Of a DNA stretch of 64,000 bases, positions 1-9,163 are shown piece after piece; position 1 is the first letter of the stretch; the number at the start of each line of letters is the position of its first letter. Under the pieces are notes generated by a model that made no database searches, was not told where the DNA came from, and saw only the letters and a program-made list of their open reading frames with translations. The translations under genes were made by a program, and so were the position numbers. The stretch lies in NCBI GenBank assembly GCA_900314085.1, contig OMTX01000052.1:1-64000 (forward strand), given 5' to 3'. The stretch is from an uncultured Lachnospiraceae bacterium (GTDB taxonomy: Bacteria; Bacillota; Clostridia; Lachnospirales; Lachnospiraceae).

Positions 1-37
1 CGAAAGGAGAAAGGATAATAGATGTTTTATATTAGTA

Positions 38-1696
38 TCACTTCTTCTGAACGTACTTCAGGCAGTCGAGGGTAACGGCTGCAAGAATAATGATACCTTC
101 GAAGACGAACTGCAGGTTCGTATCGATACCGAGAATGGTCAGGGAATAGGTCAGCGCCGTGAAGATCAGGACACCAACTACTACGCCGGAGATCTTTCCG
201 ATACCGCCGGTAAAGGAAACGCCGCCGACAACGCAGGCTGCAATCGCATCCATATCCCAGCCCTGCCCGTAGGCTGCGGAGCCGGAGCCGACCATCCGGA
301 TACACTCAAGCCAGGAACCGAAGCCGTAGAGAATACCGGCCAGAACGAAAGCGCCGAGCGTGACACGGAAAACAGAGATGCCGGAAACAGCAGCTGCCTC
401 AGGGTTTCCGCCGACAGCAAAGAGGTTCTTGCCGAACTTCGTCTTGTTCCAGATGAACCATACGATGATGATTGCTGCAATGGCCCAGAGGATGATCGTC
501 GGGAAGCGGTCCAGCTTCGGAATGACCATGGCCGGAATCGTGGGCTCGATGGCACCGAAGGAAACGCCCTTCGTCGCATAGGTAACGAGACCGAAGATGA
601 TCAGCATGTTTGCCATGGTCGAGATGAAGGGATGCATCTTGAACTTGGCGGTGAAGAAACCGGCGATCGATGTGAAGACCGTGCAGAGGATGATGTTCAT
701 GACGAGGGCCAGAACCACCCGGCCGCCGACCGGCATGCCCGTGAAGTCAAAGATATGGCCGAAAACCGCGCCGGTATTGGGGCCCTGATGCATGATAATC
801 GTCGCGGTAACCATGCCCATGCCGACCATACGGCCGATGGAAAGGTCGGTACCGGTCAGGAGAATCAGGCCTGCTACGCCGAGAGCCAGGAACATACGGG
901 GCGATGCCTGCTGCAGGATGTTCAGAATATTGTTCAGCGTGAACAGCTGGGTGTTCTTCACAAAGGGAGTAATAATCCCGAGGAAGATGAAGATCAGCAC
1001 GATGACAATATAGAGTCCGTTCCGCAGGAAGAACTGGCGTCGGTTGAAGGTATAGCTGTAAAGCTCTCTCGCCTGGGCCCGTCCCTCAAGGAATGTGAAC
1101 TTTGACATGCGGAGAAGGTCAATCATATGATAGCGGCCCGTAAAGGCTTCATGCTTCCGGTCCTTGACCTCCTGCAGGTCCTTCTGGTACATCATCTTTG
1201 CGTCGAACTGGCGGTTCTTGTAGACGTAGTTTTCGTCCTTGACCGCCTGGGCGCCTTCCTTCTGTGCCTCGGCCAGGTTCTGCTCGTGCTCTTTTTTGTA
1301 GGTATCGAGGACGGCCTGATACTTATCCTTCGCGACGACCTTCTGCTTTTCGCAGGCTTCCTTCACTTTGGAGAAGTACTCACTGTCGTAGTGCTCCTTC
1401 AGGTAATCCTCCGCCTCTTTGACGAGGGTATTCACCTTGTCCTTGTTTGCGTTCTCAACAGCGACCGCCTTCTCAAGGGCTGCCTTGTCCTTTGCGATTT
1501 CTGCAGCCCGCTCGTCTTTCGAGAGGTTCTTGTCTTCCTTCAGGACGGCGATATGGTTCCGGAGCTCTACAGCCTTCGTGGTTCCGTCCTTGCGGAGTTC
1601 ATCAATCTGCTTCTGAATCTCAGCCACATGGTCACTGATGGGCTTCAGCAGTGCGCTCTCCTCTTCGGCTGTCAGAATGTCATTCATTTCTGCCAT
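38..1696 (-). CDS. mglC: Galactose/methyl-galactoside ABC transporter permease with long N-terminal extension
   Basis: This is the inner-membrane channel subunit of the MglBAC sugar importer. The protein has 552 residues. Residues from about 227 onward match the usual BPD_transp_2 permease, with the first membrane segment at about 227-245 and a conserved block LGVAGLILLTGTDLSIGR that resembles E. coli MglC. E. coli MglC is about 336 residues, so roughly 220 residues are extra. That extension is highly charged, rich in Lys, Glu and Ala, and predicted by eye to be helical or coiled coil; it has no signal peptide and should be cytoplasmic. The start lies behind a GAGGTGG ribosome site. The gene is last in mglB-mglA-mglC, 71 bases after mglA. 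An AT-rich ATAAATAATAT sequence sits between mglA and the start. The permease assignment is firm; the role of the extension is unknown. Confidence 0.9.
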   Translation of the reverse strand: MAEMNDILTAEEESALLKPISDHVAEIQKQIDELRKDGTTKAVELRNHIAVLKEDKNLSKDERAAEIAKDKAALEKAVAVENANKDKVNTLVKEAEDYLKEHYDSEYFSKVKEACEKQKVVAKDKYQAVLDTYKKEHEQNLAEAQKEGAQAVKDENYVYKNRQFDAKMMYQKDLQEVKDRKHEAFTGRYHMIDLLRMSKFTFLEGRAQARELYSYTFNRRQFFLRNGLYIVIVLIFIFLGIITPFVKNTQLFTLNNILNILQQASPRMFLALGVAGLILLTGTDLSIGRMVGMGMVTATIIMHQGPNTGAVFGHIFDFTGMPVGGRVVLALVMNIILCTVFTSIAGFFTAKFKMHPFISTMANMLIIFGLVTYATKGVSFGAIEPTIPAMVIPKLDRFPTIILWAIAAIIIVWFIWNKTKFGKNLFAVGGNPEAAAVSGISVFRVTLGAFVLAGILYGFGSWLECIRMVGSGSAAYGQGWDMDAIAACVVGGVSFTGGIGKISGVVVGVLIFTALTYSLTILGIDTNLQFVFEGIIILAAVTLDCLKYVQKK

Positions 1697-1767
1697 TTTT
1701 CCACCTCATAAATAATATAAAAAGGATTTTCGTGCCGGACTTTGGGAATCCGGCCCTGCCCAAGTAC

Positions 1768-3276
1768 TTACAGGTACATCGTGCTGAGTCTCAGCAACTC
1801 TTCCTGATTGGTTTCTTTCGTATTGACGATGCCGGACAGGTGTCCGTTGCTCATGACGCCGATCCGGTTCGTAATGCCGAGGATTTCCGGCATCTCCGAA
1901 GATACGACGATGATGGTCTTTCCCATCTTTGCCATCTTGATGATGAGCTCATAGATCTCGTACTTGGCGCCGACATCGATACCGCGTGTCGGCTCGTCCA
2001 TCATGAAGACGTTGGGATTCCGCTCGAGCCATTTGCCGAAGATGACCTTCTGCTGGTTGCCACCGGAGAGAGACGAAATCATATCGTCCGGTCCCATGCA
2101 CTTCGTATGCATGGTGTTGATCTCACCTACCGTTGCCTTGACCATCTTGGGATTTGAAAGAGCGGGCCCCACCATATAATGGCTGAGGTTGGCGATTGTC
2201 GTATTGAAGGTCAGATCCCCTTTCAGGAAAAGGCCGTTCGCCTTCCGCTCCTCTGTGATCATGGCAAAGCCGTGATTCATGGCATCCTTGGCATCATTGA
2301 AATTCATGATGCGGCCGTTATATATGACACGACCGGCCGCGCGGGTGCGAACGCCGAACATGGTCTCGAGGAGTTCTGTCCGGCCGGCCCCGACAAGGCC
2401 ATAGAGGCCGAAAATCTCACCCTTCTTCACATCGAAGGAAATGTCCGTGAGATGGGGCTCGAACTTCGTCGAAAGATGCTTGACGGAAAGAATCGTATCG
2501 CCCGGCGTATTGTCCACCGGCGGGAAGCGGTTTTCGAGCGATCGGCCGACCATGTCTTTGATCAGGGAACTCATATCCGTTTCCTTCGTGGGCTTCGTGG
2601 AAACGAGGCAGCCGTCGCGGAGAACGGAGACCTCATCGCAGATTTCGAAAATCTCGTCCATCTTGTGGGAGATATAGATCAGGGCGATGCCTTCGGACTT
2701 CAGCTTCCGCATCATCTCGAAGAGTTTCTTGACCTCGGGTACGGTCAGGGAAGATGTGGGTTCGTCCAAAACGATTATTTTTGAATTGTAGGAAATTGCC
2801 TTGGCAATCTCACACATCTGCCGCTGGGATACGGACATGTTCCGCATGGGCTGGGTGAGGTTCACCGTCATTCCGAGCTTGCGGAAGAGATCCGCAGCCT
2901 CCTTCTTCATGCGGCCCTCGTCGATGACGCCCATGGAGTTCGTCGGATAGCGGCCCAGAAAAAGATTGTCCACGACGGACCGCTCCAGGCACTGATTCAG
3001 CTCCTGGTGGACCATGGCGATCCCGTTTTCGAGCGCTTCCTTGGGACCGGAGAAATTGACCTCTTTTCCGTCCAGGAAGATATGACCTTCATCCTTCTGA
3101 TAGGTACCGAACAGGCACTTCATCATCGTGGACTTGCCGGCCCCGTTCTCTCCCATGAGCCCCATGACGGTGCCCCGTTTCACATCGAGATTAATATGAT
3201 CGAGAACACGGTTTCGTCCGAACGACTTGCACATGTCGCGGATGGAAAGGATGACATCATTGTTTTCACTTGCCAT
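1768..3276 (-). CDS. mglA: Galactose/methyl-galactoside ABC transporter ATP-binding protein
   Basis: This 502-residue protein is a double-ATPase sugar importer subunit that powers uptake through MglC. The first nucleotide-binding half has Walker A GENGAGKST at 42-50, a degenerate signature VSQRQM at 149-154 and Walker B IIVLDEPT at 167-174. The second half carries the canonical signature SGGNQQK followed by a DEPT Walker B. A degenerate first signature with a good second one is typical of the MglA/RbsA/XylG family. The start follows an AGAGGTGAC ribosome site. It lies 91 bases downstream of mglB, with an attenuator-like hairpin in the gap, and is followed by mglC. Substrate assignment rests on the neighbouring binding protein. 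Confidence 0.93.
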   Translation of the reverse strand: MASENNDVILSIRDMCKSFGRNRVLDHINLDVKRGTVMGLMGENGAGKSTMMKCLFGTYQKDEGHIFLDGKEVNFSGPKEALENGIAMVHQELNQCLERSVVDNLFLGRYPTNSMGVIDEGRMKKEAADLFRKLGMTVNLTQPMRNMSVSQRQMCEIAKAISYNSKIIVLDEPTSSLTVPEVKKLFEMMRKLKSEGIALIYISHKMDEIFEICDEVSVLRDGCLVSTKPTKETDMSSLIKDMVGRSLENRFPPVDNTPGDTILSVKHLSTKFEPHLTDISFDVKKGEIFGLYGLVGAGRTELLETMFGVRTRAAGRVIYNGRIMNFNDAKDAMNHGFAMITEERKANGLFLKGDLTFNTTIANLSHYMVGPALSNPKMVKATVGEINTMHTKCMGPDDMISSLSGGNQQKVIFGKWLERNPNVFMMDEPTRGIDVGAKYEIYELIIKMAKMGKTIIVVSSEMPEILGITNRIGVMSNGHLSGIVNTKETNQEELLRLSTMYL

Positions 3277-3297
3277 TTTGTCACCTCTACAAGAAAA

Positions 3298-3334
3298 GGG
3301 AGATTACCAGAATCTCTTGCACTGATAATCTCCC
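3298..3334 (-). terminator. Hairpin between mglB and mglA, possible partial terminator
   Basis: GGGAGATTA pairs perfectly with TAATCTCCC across a 19-base loop. On the minus strand the stem is followed by TTTTCTTG. A leaky terminator or mRNA-stabilising hairpin here would let the binding protein be made in excess over the ATPase and permease, as is common in binding-protein operons. The function is inferred. Confidence 0.6.
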
Positions 3335-3367
3335 TGGCTTTCACTCAAAGCGCATATTCAATTTCCA

Positions 3368-4648
3368 TTACTGGCTAAGGATGGAAGTGTAAGAAGATGC
3401 GTTGTCGGTCTTCACCATATTGATTGCAAATGCATCGTAAGCGCCGGGGTTGCCGAGACGGTTCGTGATATTGGACTCTGTCTGGCCGTCGCCGCCGACA
3501 TACTCTACATCAAGGTTCAGCAGGTCGTCATAGTTCTGAAGGAGCGGCTGATAAGTAGATGAAAGGAAGTTATCAGCTGCATTGTAGATGTCGAGCCATA
3601 CCTTCTTTGAAGGATGTGCGGATGCATCGAGCTGGTTGGATACAGGTTCATATGTCTTTGTCGCATCCGTGAAATCCTGATAGTTGTCAGCGGTAACTGC
3701 TACGTTCAGTGCGTAGTAAGAACGCTCGTCAGCTACATACTTGTAAACGTCGTCAGAAAGAACGTTTCCTGCGTCATCAGCCGTTCCGATACCGGTATCG
3801 ATGTCTACGCCGTCAAGAGCGTTGCGAAGAACACGAAGTGTCAGGTAAGCCTGAACATCTGCGTGCTGGGAAATCGTTCCGCCGTAGCCTTCAGCAATGG
3901 CTGCAACGGCATCGGAGTTTGCATCGTAACCGAATGTGGGAACCTTGTTGTCCTTGGACCATGCATTGAACATGGACATGCCCATGCCGTCGTTGTTCGA
4001 AACGACGATATCAATCTGATCGCCGAAGGAGGAAGCCCAGGTACCGATCGTGTTGCCGGCTGTAGCAGCATCCCAGGTAGCGCCTGCGGAGTTCTTCATT
4101 TCCTGACTGGCAAGCTCGCGAACCTTGAGTCCTTCAATCTCGCCATCCTGAACGTCTGTTGCGGAACCGTCTGTATTCGTTCCAATAGGTGCGGAATCAA
4201 TTGCCCCGTCCTTCTCTACTGCAGTTCCGAGGGCCTTTCTTACACCGCGGGTACGGGCAATAGAATCGTTGTGGCCGATATCGCCGATGGCAAGTACATA
4301 CCCGATGACACCGTCGCCGTTGCGGTCAATCTCGTCCTTGTGAGCCTTGATATAATCGAGAACCATGGTTCCCTGCAGTTCAGCACCCTGGTTGGCATCG
4401 AAACCTACATAGTAGGTATCTTTGTTGAAGTTCAGGGCTGTCATGTCGAGCTCTCCGGTGGAGCTGTTCGACGGCTGACGGTTGTACCAGCAAACGGGCT
4501 TATCCTTGTTTGCTGTACCCGAGGAAGCCGATCCGCCTGAGCTGGATGAACCGCTTCCTGAACCCGATGTGCTTCCGCAGGCTGCCATCGAGAATGCGGT
4601 GACTGCTGCAGCTGCAACTGCCAGTACTCTTCTTGCGTTACCCTTCAT
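3368..4648 (-). CDS. mglB: Galactose-binding lipoprotein of MglBAC
   Basis: This is the extracytoplasmic sugar-binding protein that delivers galactose-type sugars to MglAC. It has 426 residues, a lipoprotein signal with the lipobox ending at Cys24 (SMAAC) and a Ser/Gly-rich linker at 25-45. The loop DRNGDG at about 108-113 resembles the calcium-binding loop of E. coli MglB, which supports a galactose/glucose-binding protein over a ribose-binding one. The start has a strong GGAGG ribosome site. It is the first gene of mglBAC. Upstream are an extended -10 promoter and a catabolite-control-like sequence. The exact sugar is inferred from family similarity only. Confidence 0.92.
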   Translation of the reverse strand: MKGNARRVLAVAAAAVTAFSMAACGSTSGSGSGSSSSGGSASSGTANKDKPVCWYNRQPSNSSTGELDMTALNFNKDTYYVGFDANQGAELQGTMVLDYIKAHKDEIDRNGDGVIGYVLAIGDIGHNDSIARTRGVRKALGTAVEKDGAIDSAPIGTNTDGSATDVQDGEIEGLKVRELASQEMKNSAGATWDAATAGNTIGTWASSFGDQIDIVVSNNDGMGMSMFNAWSKDNKVPTFGYDANSDAVAAIAEGYGGTISQHADVQAYLTLRVLRNALDGVDIDTGIGTADDAGNVLSDDVYKYVADERSYYALNVAVTADNYQDFTDATKTYEPVSNQLDASAHPSKKVWLDIYNAADNFLSSTYQPLLQNYDDLLNLDVEYVGGDGQTESNITNRLGNPGAYDAFAINMVKTDNASSYTSILSQ

Positions 4649-4688
4649 TGAATAACCTCCTAGACTTTTCTTTCTGACACCATTGTCA

Positions 4689-4707
4689 AATAAGCGTTTC
4701 CGGAAAC
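4689..4707 (-). promoter_or_regulatory. cre-like / LacI-type operator sequences upstream of mglB
   Basis: On the minus strand CGGAAACGCTTATT (4689-4702) matches the core of a CcpA cre box (AA-CG-TT) but has three mismatches to the fully conserved positions. It overlaps a perfect 12-bp palindrome, GTTTCCGGAAAC, at 4696-4707. Both lie between the predicted mglB promoter and the ribosome site, where a repressor would block elongation. Sugar control by CcpA or a LacI-family regulator is plausible but inferred. Confidence 0.45.
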
Positions 4708-4748
4708 CGGAGTCCCTCTTTTTGCGCTCCGTTCCCTCAACGATTTGA

Positions 4749-4757
4749 AATATAGCA
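4749..4757 (-). promoter_or_regulatory. Predicted extended -10 promoter of mglBAC
   Basis: The minus strand reads TGCTATATT, an extended -10 (TGn plus TATATT), about 100 bases before the mglB start. No good -35 is seen 17 bases upstream. An isolated TTGACA at 4684-4689 lacks a fitting -10, so this site is preferred. Confidence 0.4.
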
Positions 4758-4759
4758 TA

Positions 4760-4981
4760 TCGATTTTAGAAATAATCTAGGAAATTCTGTGGTCTTTCTT
4801 TGAAATCCGCTTGTTTTTTGTGCAAAATGTACTTTTCTTGTGCGGTTTTCACAGTTTTGTTGGACAGTTTTTGGTGATATTGCCAGGGAAATAGAGATTG
4901 GACCTGACAGGGCTGAAAAAAATATACAAAATATAGTGGTCTGCAAAGCCGCGTACCCCATTTCCCCGGGCATTTTCCCCG
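4760..4981. other. AT-rich gene-free stretch between mglB and groEL
   Basis: I see no supportable gene in this stretch. It is AT-rich with several T-runs and holds the upstream part of the mglB control region on its left. A weak plus-strand promoter-like pair (TTGGAC and TATACA, spacing 19) precedes the structured block at 4982-5122, but it is too poor to call. Confidence 0.5.
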
Positions 4982-5122
4982 ATCGAGTAGAAGGATTTCA
5001 TCCTCCTACTCGATGCAGCAACACTGCAACCAGCTCACAGCCTTCGGCTGTTTCGCTGATTGCAGTCGCCAAGATGGCTCCTTCACATGCACGCATGTAC
5101 GGAGCCATCTTGGCTCGTTGCT
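4982..5122. repeat. Block of nested inverted repeats downstream of groEL (structured element)
   Basis: Three hairpins lie side by side. The first is 4982-5014 (ATCGAGTAG arm, one mismatch). The second is 5023-5066: ACTGCAACCAGC pairs with GCTGATTGCAGT around an inner ACAGCC/GGCTGT stem. The third is 5068-5114: a perfect 14-bp stem from GCCAAGATGGCTCC, with an inner ACATGC/GCATGT stem. AGCAAC (5017-5022) pairs with GTTGCT (5117-5122), closing hairpins 2 and 3 into a three-way junction. It lies beyond the groEL terminator, so it is not simply part of it. It could be a palindromic repeat element or a structured RNA; strand and function are unknown. Confidence 0.7.
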
Positions 5123-5123
5123 T

Positions 5124-5157
5124 ACAAAAAGGCGGCCACCCTTTCGGATGACCGCCT
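5124..5157 (-). terminator. groESL terminator
   Basis: On the minus strand AGGCGGTCATCC pairs with GGGTGGCCGCCT around a GAAA loop and is followed by TTTTTG. It lies about 30 bases after the groEL stop and is a good intrinsic terminator. Confidence 0.85.
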
Positions 5158-5187
5158 GAAAAATATTATTCTAAAGAATGCGCTTCA

Positions 5188-6825
<1,638 letters not shown>

Positions 6826-7113
6826 TTATTTTTCTACTACTGCGAGGATGTCGGACTGCTTTACGATGATGTACTTCTCTTCATCGAGCTTGACTTCCGT
6901 TCCTGAATATTTGGAATAGATGACCTTCTGGCCTTTTTTCACTTCCATCTTCACTTCCTTGCCATCGACAACTCCACCGGGGCCGACTGCAATGACTTCA
7001 GCCTCCTGGGGCTTTTCCTGGGCACTGGATGTCAGGATGATGCCGGACTTGGTTTTTTCTTCAGCCTCGAGCTGTTTCAGGACAACTCTGTCTGCTAACG
7101 GAACTAACTTCAT
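6826..7113 (-). CDS. groES: Co-chaperonin GroES (10 kDa)
   Basis: GroES is the lid of the GroEL cage. From MKLVPLADRV the protein has 95 residues, the usual length, with the mobile-loop region (KTKSGIILTSSAQEKPQ) and the GPGG turn. I chose the ATG at 7113 because an AAGGAGG site sits 8 bases upstream. The longer reading frame that begins at 7176 would run through the CIRCE operator and is not real. It is first in the groES-groEL operon. Confidence 0.98.
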   Translation of the reverse strand: MKLVPLADRVVLKQLEAEEKTKSGIILTSSAQEKPQEAEVIAVGPGGVVDGKEVKMEVKKGQKVIYSKYSGTEVKLDEEKYIIVKQSDILAVVEK

Positions 7114-7142
7114 AATTGTAGCCTCCTTGATTTTCTGGTTTG

Positions 7143-7169
7143 TTAGCACTCGATTAATTGGAGTGCTAA
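7143..7169 (-). promoter_or_regulatory. CIRCE operator (HrcA binding site)
   Basis: TTAGCACTC, nine bases, then GAGTGCTAA: a perfect match to the CIRCE consensus, 30 bases upstream of the groES start. This shows that groESL is repressed by HrcA in the absence of heat or misfolding stress (established for this element). The hrcA gene is not in the window. Confidence 0.97.
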
Positions 7170-7181
7170 TCAACAATGCTT

Positions 7182-7210
7182 ATATTAGTTTTCCTGCCCT
7201 CCAAATACAA
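7182..7210 (-). promoter_or_regulatory. groESL promoter
   Basis: The minus strand has -35 TTGTAT (7205-7210) and -10 TAATAT (7182-7187) separated by 17 bases, immediately upstream of CIRCE. This places the operator over the start of transcription, which fits HrcA repression. Confidence 0.75.
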
Positions 7211-7307
7211 GAGCTATTTTGTATTTATTCGAAAACAATTTAGGATTATTCGCCGAAAAAATGCAGGAGTAAACGGGCTCCACCTGTCCTCTCCTGCAGA
7301 AGTGATG

Positions 7308-8336
7308 TCACTTGTTGTCGTCCTCGTCGGACAGGAGCCGCAACTCGTCGTCCGTAAAGAGGTCAGTATGAATGGCAGTTGAAGATTCCTCTGCCGAACT
7401 GCTACCGGAAAATTCCGCACGGTTTTCGGAAGTGCCGCTGCTTTCGTTCCCTGCGCCCTGCTTTACAGAAGCTCCGTCTGAAAAGGTGCTGTCCTTTGCC
7501 TTCTTCCCGAAAAAGCCGAAGCCCTTCTTTTCTTCTTTCGAAGCAGAAGCCATCGTGTCAGTTTTTACAGAAGTATCATACGTTGCACTGCTCTCTGTGT
7601 CCGGTATATGGCCGGCCGTTTCCGTCTCCTTCTCCGGAAGCGACTCTGTCTTCACCTCAGGAAGAGGTTCCGGCTTCTTCTCGGGCTCATCAGCAATCAC
7701 ATAGTCGGCTTCAACATCTGCCCGCATGGCCTCTTCACGGGCCTGCTCCTCCTTCTTGAAGGAGTGGCTGCGACCGGCTGCGGCAATCAGGGAAATGAGG
7801 CCAAGCAGGCCGGATCCAAAGAGACAACCGTAGAAAAGTGTTTCATTATTTTTGAAAATTCCCTTGTAGCCGGTCAGGACCAGCAGGGAATATGCCAGCA
7901 CAATAATGGCGGAAAACATGGGAAGGGGCCATGCCTTGCCGTGCAGACCGATGATCTGGATGGCAAGCTGTAAGAGAATCGCCGCCTCCATGGCAATCAA
8001 TATGCCCAGCAGAGTCGTAAAAAATTCGGTCATATCTCCGGCACGGATCAGAACGACGACACCGAAGACGAAGATCAGCAGGCCAATGGAAAAATTGTAA
8101 TCCGTAATGCGCTGATAGCCCTTTTTCAGGAAAAAGCGAAACATAAGCCAGGCACCGGCCACCAACAGGACGCCGGATGTGACATAGAGAAAATACAAGC
8201 TCTTCATTCCGGGCACAAATAGCATCAGGGCGCCTGTCAGCGCAAAAAGGGAGGACAACATGATTTGCGTCATCATGCCGAAGAAATTCGTCTCTTCCCG
8301 TTCCTTCTTCTCATTCTTTGTTTTGTTCCCTGCCAT
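7308..8336 (-). CDS. DUF308/HdeD-like membrane protein with charged cytoplasmic tail
   Basis: The function is unknown. The 342-residue protein begins with a lysine-rich N-terminus, then about six hydrophobic segments between residues 22 and 195 arranged in short pairs, resembling the DUF308/HdeD family. The last 145 residues are hydrophilic, acidic and Ser/Glu-rich without a clear fold, so they are probably a disordered cytoplasmic tail. The start has a strong GGAGGAGGG site. It lies upstream of groES in the same direction but is separated by the groES promoter, so it is a separate unit. HdeD proteins are linked to acid stress in enterobacteria; no such role is shown here. Confidence 0.65.
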   Translation of the reverse strand: MAGNKTKNEKKEREETNFFGMMTQIMLSSLFALTGALMLFVPGMKSLYFLYVTSGVLLVAGAWLMFRFFLKKGYQRITDYNFSIGLLIFVFGVVVLIRAGDMTEFFTTLLGILIAMEAAILLQLAIQIIGLHGKAWPLPMFSAIIVLAYSLLVLTGYKGIFKNNETLFYGCLFGSGLLGLISLIAAAGRSHSFKKEEQAREEAMRADVEADYVIADEPEKKPEPLPEVKTESLPEKETETAGHIPDTESSATYDTSVKTDTMASASKEEKKGFGFFGKKAKDSTFSDGASVKQGAGNESSGTSENRAEFSGSSSAEESSTAIHTDLFTDDELRLLSDEDDNK

Positions 8337-8438
8337 AGTGTCCCTCCTCCCAGCAATCAGAAATGGACAGACAACTCATCTGCTTTTCTCTGCAGCGGCA
8401 ATCTCCGCCTGCAGCTCAGATGATAATACGCTGAAAAA

Positions 8439-9104
8439 CTACTCCGCAAAGCGTTCCGAAAAATAATCGACGAGCTCAGACGGACGATGGAAAACCGTCA
8501 GCGCACCGTTTTCGTACAGGGTTACATCATCGCCAAAGCCCCAGCCGGCGCCAACCATATCTATTCCGGCTATGCGCGCCCCTTCACAGTCAAAGAAGGT
8601 ATCCCCGATCAGAACGGATTCAGCCAGGTGAACCGAAGTATTCCGGCGGGCCACCAGGGAAATGACATCCGCCTTTTTCTCGATGCTTCCGTCCTCTGTC
8701 GATCCGCAGATATCGTCGAAATATGGGGCAAATCCCTTTTCTGTCAGAATTGTCCGGGCCGCATGCTCATTCTTCGAAGTAGCCGTGTAAATACGGTATC
8801 CGACAGTTTTTAGATCCCGAACAGATTCAAGAATTCCGGGATAAGGATCGCACATGGACCAGCCGACCCGGGAATATTCTCCCCGCCAAATTGTAAGAGC
8901 CCGCCCGGCCTCGCTCTCCGGGACACCGCACTTCTTCACAAGCGAATCCCCGAGGGGAGGTCCAATCATGGAATCAATAGTGGCATCGTCAGGTACCGGG
9001 AACCCCATCTCATGCGCGGTGTATTCAATACAGTGAACGATGCCAGGCTTCGTGTTGAAGAGGGTTCCGTCCAGGTCGAAGAAGAGATTTCTATACATTT
9101 TCAT
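8439..9104 (-). CDS. HAD-superfamily phosphatase (phosphoglycolate phosphatase-like)
   Basis: This is a cytoplasmic HAD hydrolase of 221 residues. Motif I FFDLDGTLF contains the nucleophile and acid Asp residues near the N-terminus. Motif II is the TSK of YTATSKNEHA, and motif III/IV is seen in VLIGDTFFDCEGA. A helical cap (subclass C1) lies between. This resembles Gph/PpaX-type phosphatases, but HAD substrates cannot be read from sequence. I prefer ATG 9104 (MKMYRN), which has GGGAG 9 bases upstream, over a TTG at 9125. It is 59 bases downstream of parC and may be co-transcribed. Confidence 0.8.
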   Translation of the reverse strand: MKMYRNLFFDLDGTLFNTKPGIVHCIEYTAHEMGFPVPDDATIDSMIGPPLGDSLVKKCGVPESEAGRALTIWRGEYSRVGWSMCDPYPGILESVRDLKTVGYRIYTATSKNEHAARTILTEKGFAPYFDDICGSTEDGSIEKKADVISLVARRNTSVHLAESVLIGDTFFDCEGARIAGIDMVGAGWGFGDDVTLYENGALTVFHRPSELVDYFSERFAE

Positions 9105-9163
9105 TCGAAGCGCTCCCAGCAGCAAAAATTCCCCCTTCCCCTGTCGGTTTCCACCGGATCGTA

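Noticed and set aside
4684-4689. TTGACA as the mglB -35 box
   Set aside because: No acceptable -10 lies 16-18 bases downstream; the extended -10 further upstream is better.
7114-7176. Longer N-terminus for groES
   Set aside because: It would translate the CIRCE operator; the downstream ATG has an ideal ribosome site and the family N-terminus.
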